The position numbers were made by a program, and so were the translations under genes. 64,000 nucleotides of DNA from Syngnathus acus (taxonomy: Eukaryota; Chordata; Actinopteri; Syngnathiformes; Syngnathidae): NCBI RefSeq assembly GCF_901709675.1, contig NC_051098.1, positions 14,227,918 through 14,291,917 of the forward strand. Reading direction: 5' to 3'. Below, piece by piece: positions 57,201 through 64,000 of this stretch (position 1 is its first letter; every line of letters begins with the position of its first letter). The notes beneath the pieces are model-generated. The model searched no databases and was not told where the DNA came from. It worked only from the letters and a program-made list of their open reading frames with translations.

Positions 57201-58204
57201 CCGCAAAAAAAAATGGCAAAAATTGTTTGATTTTTTTTGCCGATTTTTAGCTATGTTGTAAAATCAGATAATACAGAATGACTATGCGTTAAAAAAAAAA
57301 AAAAAAAAGGAGAGGGTCAAGTACACACTCGTGTCCCGCCACTGTTTCTGCTCTGATAGCACATCTGAAGGGGGAAAATTGAAGTGGCAACTTCCTCGTG
57401 TTCCATGCCTGCATTATACAGAAAAAGTGAAACGGAAAAATCCAATGTTCCGTCTAGCTTTCCTTCTGATATCCCGCTGCAGCACATGGAAACGGGACGT
57501 TCCTCATCTGCGGCTAATATGCAAATGAGCCGGCTAGTTTAGCAGACGGGTGGAAATGTTATGTTGTGATGCAGCGCGCGATGCTTTCCGGTGCCCCGAG
57601 GCTGTGTTGTGCTGTTTGACAGTCATTATTGGCGCTTAAGTAGATGGTGTGGGGGGGGGGGGGGGTCTTTAGCCTCCAAGGCTACTGCCTGCTTCACAAA
57701 TTGACTGTTTAGTTATGTGAGGAAGTCCTGAGACACTTATACACACGCGCACACACATGCCCCAGGGTTTTTGGAGGTCCAAAATGACTTGAAACAAAAA
57801 AAAAAAGTTTCCCCCCCACAGGAGCTCAACCCTATAGGCCAAAATCAACATATGAGGAAAAACTCATTTATTTTTTTAAACCAGATAATTATTTTTTTTT
57901 TAATGGATGAGAGAAGCCACTCAATCAAGTCGTCTGTGTTTATTCCCACAACGGCGCAAACACCCATTTCTAACTGCGCGTTTTTAGTAAATTAACAAAA
58001 GAAACAAAAATTGGTCGCTAAATGTCACACTTTTTCACAACCACTATACAATGTGATGAATTTTTATTTTACCCACCCTCAGTTTTGGATATATATATTT
58101 TTTTTAATGCATAACTGATTTCTGGACAGATTCCTAATTAACCACTTTCCTTTTTTAAACAGGACTTTGGCGCCATCAGGTCATCTCTGAAAATGAGCAA
58201 AAAG
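41051..58204 (+). CDS. 5' exons of an unidentified long-intron gene (partial)
   Basis: Three candidate exons: first exon ending at 41078 (GAGAAAT/gtaagc), 45971-46015 (45 nt, cttgcag...GAAG/gtaagc) and 58163-58204 (42 nt, aaacag...AAAAAG/gtgagt). The two internal exons have lengths divisible by three and strong splice sites. Two reading frames stay open through all three: from ATG 41051 (begins MHGDATTEK, then LSTFTPTAANDHAKE) or from ATG 41055 (begins MEMQRQRN, then CQRSLRQPLMITPKK). I recognise neither. The small exons could be alternatively included cassettes. The gene presumably continues beyond 64 kb. The promoter evidence upstream makes a real gene likely; the coding frame is uncertain. 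Confidence 0.35.
41613..41631 (+). promoter_or_regulatory. CTCF-like motif
   Basis: TGTCCACTAGATGGCAGAT matches the CTCF core CCASYAGRKGGCA at every position of CCACTAGATGGCA. It lies ~600 bp downstream of the presumed promoter. Confidence 0.45.
44012..44084. mobile_element. small inverted-repeat element, copy 1
   Basis: A 73-bp segment begins TTAACTCATTGTCTGCCAG and ends GGGAGTGAACGAGTTA. Its reverse complement aligns closely with 49961-50029, including AACTCGTTCACT, CCATTGACGG and AGACGTCAAA. It is a MITE-like repeat of a kind I recall as frequent in teleosts. Confidence 0.55.
46796..46888. repeat. TA dinucleotide microsatellite
   Basis: A nearly pure (TA)n tract with a few G/C interruptions (TGTA, AGTA, CATG) lies in the long intron. 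Confidence 0.9.
48541..48588 (-). mobile_element. hAT-type (Charlie-like) terminal fragment
   Basis: The minus strand begins CCACAGGTGTCAAACTCAAG and continues to CAGATCTGGCCCGCCACA. This is the typical terminus of vertebrate hAT non-autonomous elements. The other end was not found nearby. Confidence 0.6.
49054..49083 (+). repeat. AGGAC pentanucleotide microsatellite
   Basis: About six tandem CAGGA units lie in the long intron. Confidence 0.85.
49961..50029. mobile_element. small inverted-repeat element, copy 2
   Basis: It begins TCAACTCGTTCACTACCATT and ends GGATGAGTGAACTA. It is in opposite orientation to the copy at 44012-44084. The two share an AACTC/GAGTT-type terminus and an internal GACGTC palindrome. 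Confidence 0.55.
52030..52094 (+). repeat. TTTTA-type pentanucleotide repeat
   Basis: Imperfect TTTTA/TTATTTTA units in the long intron. Confidence 0.8.
54243..54280 (+). repeat. GT dinucleotide microsatellite
   Basis: About 19 uninterrupted GT units. Confidence 0.95.
55952..55975 (+). repeat. GCTA palindromic microsatellite
   Basis: An AGCTAGC-rich tract (AAGCTAGCGAGCTAGC and onward). Each unit is part of a self-complementary GCTAGC, so the tract can form a hairpin. Confidence 0.8.
57651..57665 (+). repeat. poly-G homopolymer
   Basis: An uninterrupted run of 15 G in the long intron; its length may be unreliable. Confidence 0.85.
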
Positions 58205-61200
58205 GTGAGTTTCTCTCTGAATTACGTTCCAAATCTGTTTTGTTGCATTTGTCGTGTTACAATCTGAATCTAACATGGCGGATTTCACCCTAATAACATT
58301 TACCTTCACATAGCAGTTTGCGCTCTCATGTCACAATGATTCTGTTGTCTACTTAAAGAAAGAATACCCCAGCCAAATAAATGTCTTGTCTTGGTGCAAG
58401 TTGAGTCAATAAACACCCCAGGCCACACAGGTGGGAAGGAAACGGTAATCAACGTGAAATGCTTCCGAGGCCTTGCCGGTAATTCACCAGCGGCAGGGAA
58501 ATTAAATGTTAAAAGAAAATGAAGCGCAAAAAGCAGTGAGCTCCATCTTTGCTTCCATTCGCTGACCTTGCTATCCCGCCGAGATGAGTAAGCAGACAAA
58601 TGAAACGGACCTATTTTACGATACCTATAATTGGCGAGAGACGATCTGGTTTTCATAAGAGAAAGCCGAATGAGAGAAAAAGATTGAAAAGGCAGCGTCC
58701 GTTTCGAACAAACCAAAGCACTCGCCACTCAATTCTTCGCAAAGGCAAGTTGATTTTTCTTGCGTTTCCTACAGGCGACAAGGTTTTATTAGCACTACCT
58801 GCCATCGTTCCTGAGCCTCGGGCCACGGTTATTGCACGGTGTCGTGTTTGCGTGTATCAAATGGCACTTTTAGGCCTTTGCCATGGATTTTTTGGGGCGA
58901 GCTCAAGATGGCTGGCAGATGGCCGTCGTCTCATTATTCTCCTTTGCTCCCGAGCCCCGTCGCCTGACAGTCGATGCGATGCCATTATTTGGAATGCCGT
59001 ACGCTGAGGTGTCTCCCTATGGGCGTATTAGTTGGATGATTTGTAGCTTCCTACAAGCATTAAATGGCCAAATTAAATAAAAAAAGTCTTAGTAATAATA
59101 ATAATTCACACTTCTGGAGCTACAGGTAGCGTGTCGGTTCAAATTTAGGCTAAAGCCATTCCTGGCAATACGAGGCGCTCAGCTGCCGGGCAGATTAGCC
59201 CAAGCGTTTACAGACGCTAGCTAATACGGCGGCTCAGATTGTTTTCGCAAATTAGCCGTTTTGGAGTTTGAATCAATTTCCGCCACCCTTCACTGCTAAT
59301 TAGAAATCGATGAAAATTAGCCACTTTGTGCTGTCAATTCATCGGCCACAAAACAAAGCTAGCCGACTCCATCATTTGCATTTTGTCTTTTGTATTATTT
59401 CCAGAGTATTAGCTTGCCGGAGAGCATGACTGTGTATCACCTGTTTTGCTTATTGAATGGCATAAAGGCGATTTCTTTGTCCACAGCGCGTTTTATTTAT
59501 CCATGATTCCATTTAAGCCACCGGCGCTCGCCTGAAAATAATTCTTCTCAAAAGTTGACTCAAGGCACTTCCATTAAACTTTAGTATAAAAACAGATTGC
59601 TGCTAGTGTTGCCATAGTTACCGTGCGAACATACTTGATTGTGACGCTAGCTCAGTTATTTATCAACATTCAGCAGCTGCAATTTCTTATACAATGCCGC
59701 CCAACCAGCGCTGAAGTCCAGCGGTTGACAAAAATAGGAACGCGGTGACTTCGATAACGAATCTGACAATTAACGTCGACTTCATTTAGATCAGCGATTT
59801 TAACAAGTAGCGCTCTTAAATTGCACTTGAATTAGGAAGGACTTGACGTAAACAGGAACCTGCGAGGACGACCTTTTCGCGACTCTTTCATTTGTCCACG
59901 GCAACGTCAAAGCGCCCGAACGTTTGACAAAGAGTCGCATTGAACTCTCAATCCGCTGGCCCGCTGAAGCCTAGCATTTCTCGCAAAAATATCATTTCTT
60001 TTGTTTTCCGAGTTCAGCCGCCGAGTGAATGGAAATAGCCAAAGCAAATAGTGTTTGAGGGTTTCAGCCTTTGATTTTTAAATGCTAACCCTGAAGGTCA
60101 AATAAATATTGGCACAATGCTTAACCTTGTGTAAGTATGTGCTGGAAAAACATTTCACATCTGAGCGGTTCAGACCGCGCTCATCACAGACTTGGGTGGT
60201 TACATACACGGCGATTTGACGCCGGGACGGGATCCAGGCTAGGTGAGACGCGTGATGTTCAACGCCCGCGGCTCTCACCACGAGCGGCAAACGAACGACC
60301 TGACAAATGAAGATGATTCATCACGTTAATGCACAGAGCGGGCTCTTCGTCACGGCCGCAAATTAGTCGCGGCCTATTCATTTGCAAACATCCCGCCAAT
60401 TCCCGGATCCACAACCTGTAATTTATTTCGCTCGACAATCTGGACCAAAGATCACATGAGCCTCGATATTGTCATGTGTACTCAATTGTAATTAAATGGA
60501 GCCTTCATTACCGAGACGTAAAACATTTTTTTTTTTTTTTTTTTAGATGAGAATGATCATTTCAGTAGATATCAATTTTTGGACATTTTTATTTGGCACT
60601 TTATCACAGTGATACAACTGAAATATTACAATTTACCAACAAGCTTAACTGGCAATTGCGCCAATTAGCGCTATTCACTATAATCAGCCCAACATTTGTT
60701 TGTCTTTTTATTTAATCGCTCCGCTCTTGCATGTACAGGATATAAATCCACCGACTTTCACAAGCGACAGCGTGCATTCATAAATTGCAAATGCCACTTC
60801 AGCCTGATACTTATTGATGGTGTTGACATTACAGTTTCCCTAATGAGGAATAAATTCCGCATGTGGCGCAGTGCATGGTAAGTGACGGTGGTTTTTTTTC
60901 CCCCCCATCCAATGAGTGAAACTCCTAAAGTCCAATACCCCAAAAATTAGGAACGACGTACCTCAAAGCTCACTTAACAATAATTTACTGTTTGTTGTCA
61001 ATGCACACATTTTGTAGCCAATGCTAGCTGTAAGAAAAGCAAAAAATGACACGTTTGGGAGTGAGTGGGTGCGAATATGCGTAGGTGAGCTTTCAACGAA
61101 TAGTTGCTAGGTCGTAAAAAAAGAAAAAAAAGGCGATTCGGCGCATCGTAAATCAGAGCGAATCGGTGTGTTACTTAGTCTTGTCACGATGTAGTATAAA

Positions 61201-64000
61201 TGTATGTAGCTAGTTCCTGCTCAGGCTGTCGCATTCAAAGCTTTCATATCGGAATGCGCAAACGTATCGGACCTGACAGCACAGGAGTGCAGTTCATTAA
61301 GGAAAGCACATACGAAAGGAGAGGCCGTCTTATTCCTCCAGGAATAAATCGCTAGCACGGTGTGCATCATTAGACTTAATATCATACACGGGGTGAATGT
61401 TGTGTTGAGGCTGGCTCTCGCCACCGACCCCCGCCCGCTCACCGAAACAATTAGTAGCACTTTGCGGCAAAGCCCGGTGGTTTGTCTTTATTAATCACGC
61501 TGCCAAGGCCGCTGATTGTAACCAAAACAATCAATGCGACATTTTCCCACACGGGAATGAAAAATGAAAAGTCGACAATGCGAGGTTTTCGATGATGAGG
61601 TAAGATATTTTATATTGTCAATCCTTGTAATTACTTTTTAAAGCGGCGGTAAATTTTGTGGGTGCGTGCGTGCGTACGCTTATTGGCAAGACATCAGGAT
61701 GAAATATTAGTTTTGTAGCAGCGGGCCGAGAAGATGCTTGTTTCAGCAGGTTGCGCACGACACCCATCCTATCAACCGGCCCAATCAATGACTTTTTGAA
61801 AAAAATCTGTCTTCGTGTCAAGCAATCGAAGAGCGTTGGCCGGACAACCCACATCCCTCCTCCTGACTTTAGCGCTTGGGCAAGATTGACGCTATACAGC
61901 ATAGGTGTCAAACTCAAGGCCCGGGGGGCCCCAGATACGGCCCGCCAAATCATTTTTTAAAATAGCGATATTGCTAGCAATTTTTGTTACCATTCATCGT
62001 TTTAAGCTATATCGATACTATACTGTATTTTAATAATATTTCTAAACTCTAGGCCTCAGGGGAGAATGTGACCACCAACTGTAACTGAAAATGGCGAAAA
62101 CCTGTTTGGTGTTGCGTCGCCAGATGTTCCTCAGGAAGCTATATTGGATGCGTCATCCCAATATGCAAACAGGCGGCTGTGCAAGTGATAATTGGCCGAC
62201 GACCGCGAAAAGGAACGAGTGGCGTTTGAGATGTGTTAATCAATAATAGATTACCCGCTTCCCTCTTCTGCCGGTATATATTTGAATAGTAATAAGACGG
62301 CGTGTTTTGTAATGTTTTTAACATGCTGGCTTCTTTACATACCGAAAACCTTGGATCAAGAAAATAGATGATGAAGTATGCCAATTTCAATGGAAAACTA
62401 ATTATTGTACATTTGTTATTTTTGTTCGTATGCCCTCGGTTAGACATGGACATTCTGCCTTCATCTTATCATCATAATAAGGACAAGCATAATAGAAATT
62501 TGACTGGTGGATGAAACTAGGCTTTTCTTCTCTTGTAGACAATAACTCAAACGAGCAAAAGTAATACTTGTTGCATTTCAACCTTCAAAGTTGAACACAA
62601 TTCACTGGTTGACTTCTAATTTGAAATTTAATAATACCTTTCCTCTTAGGAAATAGTGTAAAGCTACTTTGGTACTAATTAAGGGGGTACTTGAATGCGC
62701 ATCAACATCCAGATTAAAATGGTTAAATGGTTGTGAAATGCATTCAAGTATAATAAATCTTATAAACATACCAAAAAATTTTTTTTACCGACCAGTACTC
62801 GCCCTTTTGAAGAAAGTTGACGGATTAGCATTGGCTAACCCCGTTAGCCAATTCGTACTGTGCGGAATCAATTCAAGATTCGTCCAAAAGATTCTTACAC
62901 TGAATCAAGATTCATGATTTGACGTGACTCCATGCTCGGCAAATCCACAAATGCTACTTACTGACATGTCATGACTAAACCATTTCGCGCAGCCTTTTGC
63001 GCGCTGCCGTATAATGTTCAATAAGTACACGATTTGAATGACCCCATCTAAATTGCTCAAATGAGTGCGTGTCGAACAAAAAAGATAAAGGCAATGAAAC
63101 CTTGAAGTAAGACGAGTTCATAAGAGCTCATCGACGTGATAGCTTTTTAAGTTAGAGAAGTCACGCTGACATAGTGGCCCGTCCTCCAGAGTCATTTTAC
63201 CTGCCAGAGTCTTGTTGAAATACTGCGCTGAAGGTGGCTTAAAGAGGGATAAACGCGAGGTGGTGGCGACCTGGAGGAAGCGGGTGCCAGCCAAAACCTC
63301 CTTAAATCAGCGCACTAAATAAATCCTTGTTAGCTCATGGAAATTACTGGCAAAACGTCGAGGCTGCCTACGGTGCGGCGAACTTTTCAAGGTGATGCCT
63401 GAGAACCCCGCATTGGCGGCGGAGCGTTGCCGTGGCGACGGAATCATACTTGATAAAGAAAGTCATTCAATCAGGAGCGAGAGCTCGTGGCGTTTGGAGC
63501 ACGTCGCCTCTTCTATGAAGGAGTTGTTCACAAATTCATCAGGCTGCATGATTTTTTTTATCATAATTAAAGCGGGCGAGATGCATACCGAAATCGGGGC
63601 TGATTTCAGCATGTTATATTTATAATGATATTTCATATATAATAATAATTAGTTGGAAAGCAAATCGCAAGTACTTCACCTTCCTGTGATCCGCCGTGCT
63701 TTTTAATTTCAATTCAATTTGTTCCATCTCGCTGGCTTTTATCGTCTTGTAAAGCTTTTACGCAAACGAGGACTTTGTCTTTGGTCCTTTATGAATGTAA
63801 TGATGTCCGCCGCTTTGACACGACTTGAAAAGACCGTTGGTGGGCATGTAAAGGAAAAAACAGATCCTAATTTAGAGAGCAGGCCACTAAAATAGTCAAG
63901 TAATAATGATCGTCATGGATTTTTCTGGAGGCATACCAAAATATCATTTCCATGTGATGTGACACAAAGTGTAACATGTGCTTTTGTTTCATAGTGAAGA
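58205..64000 (+). other. intron or continuation of the unidentified gene to the right edge
   Basis: No further exon was recognised. The stretch contains a hAT fragment at 61902-61950 and several unique-looking patches rich in homeodomain TAATTA-type and ATTTGCAAA-type motifs (notably 60350-60520) that could be cis-regulatory. Confidence 0.3.
61902..61950 (+). mobile_element. hAT-type (Charlie-like) terminal fragment
   Basis: ATAGGTGTCAAACTCAAGGC followed by CCGGGGGG and CGGCCCGCCAAATCATTTTT is a typical hAT-Charlie end. It shares its first ~18 bases with the fragments at 19.7 and 48.57 kb. Confidence 0.65.

Larger units (their letters stand above)
46016..58162 (+). other. long intron of the unidentified gene (second)
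   Basis: A 12-kb stretch without supported coding exons. It holds microsatellites (TA at 46796-46888, AGGAC at 49054-49083, TTTTA at 52030-52094, GT at 54243-54280, GCTA at 55952-55975, TA near 56570-56591), hAT and MITE fragments, and many TAAT-rich patches. Several 60-140 codon frames were inspected and none looked like a conserved protein. Confidence 0.4.

Noticed and set aside
58306-58728. 140-codon minus-strand frame
   Set aside because: No family resemblance. It lies directly after a plus-strand exon candidate within intron-like sequence.

Overview
The window is vertebrate nuclear DNA, almost certainly from a compact-genome teleost fish. The coding genes are split into many short exons with GT-AG introns. 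Their products align along their length with vertebrate proteins as I remember them. The intergenic DNA carries teleost-type hAT, mariner-like and LINE relics, microsatellites and long homopolymer runs. The species cannot be fixed by eye. Nothing prokaryotic, organellar or viral was seen. All family assignments rest on recalled protein sequences, not on a search.

Layout. (1) 1-2.8 kb: no gene found, a repeat tail at the left edge and two CTCF-like motifs. (2) 3.1-7.75 kb, minus strand: tsr1, a 15-exon pre-rRNA processing factor. (3) 7.8-12.2 kb: the tsr1 promoter, then the CpG-rich presumed first exon and first intron of taok1, with one uncertain minus-strand exon. (4) 12.4-17.5 kb, plus strand: taok1, a complete 19-coding-exon Ser/Thr kinase of 1031 aa, followed by an AT-rich 3' region. 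(5) 20.6-22.0 kb, plus: a small two-coding-exon candidate for a ~51-aa membrane microprotein. (6) 22.3-25.7 kb, plus: paf1, 14 exons, 546 aa. (7) 26.2-35.8 kb, plus: samd4b (Smaug2), 12 coding exons, with an unusual C-terminal extension and a ~2.9 kb 3' UTR containing DNA-transposon MITEs. (8) 36.0-38.2 kb, plus: a SOCS4/5/9-group suppressor of cytokine signalling with a single coding exon. (9) 38.2-40.9 kb: intergenic, with a decayed LINE reverse-transcriptase fragment on the minus strand. (10) 40.9-64 kb: a CCAAT/GC-box promoter, a short first exon and two tiny symmetric exons of an unidentified plus-strand gene with very long introns, which runs off the right edge.

The genes are mostly housekeeping or regulatory: ribosome biogenesis, stress/MAPK and Hippo kinase signalling, RNA polymerase II elongation, mRNA repression and cytokine-signal attenuation. 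They do not form an operon-like system. The paf1-samd4b adjacency matches human 19q13.2, whereas human TSR1 and TAOK1 lie on chromosome 17, so the window may contain an ancestral segment junction. I found no convincing new biological system. The best leads are the microprotein gene, the samd4b C-terminal tail, the unidentified long-intron gene and the MITE pairs.
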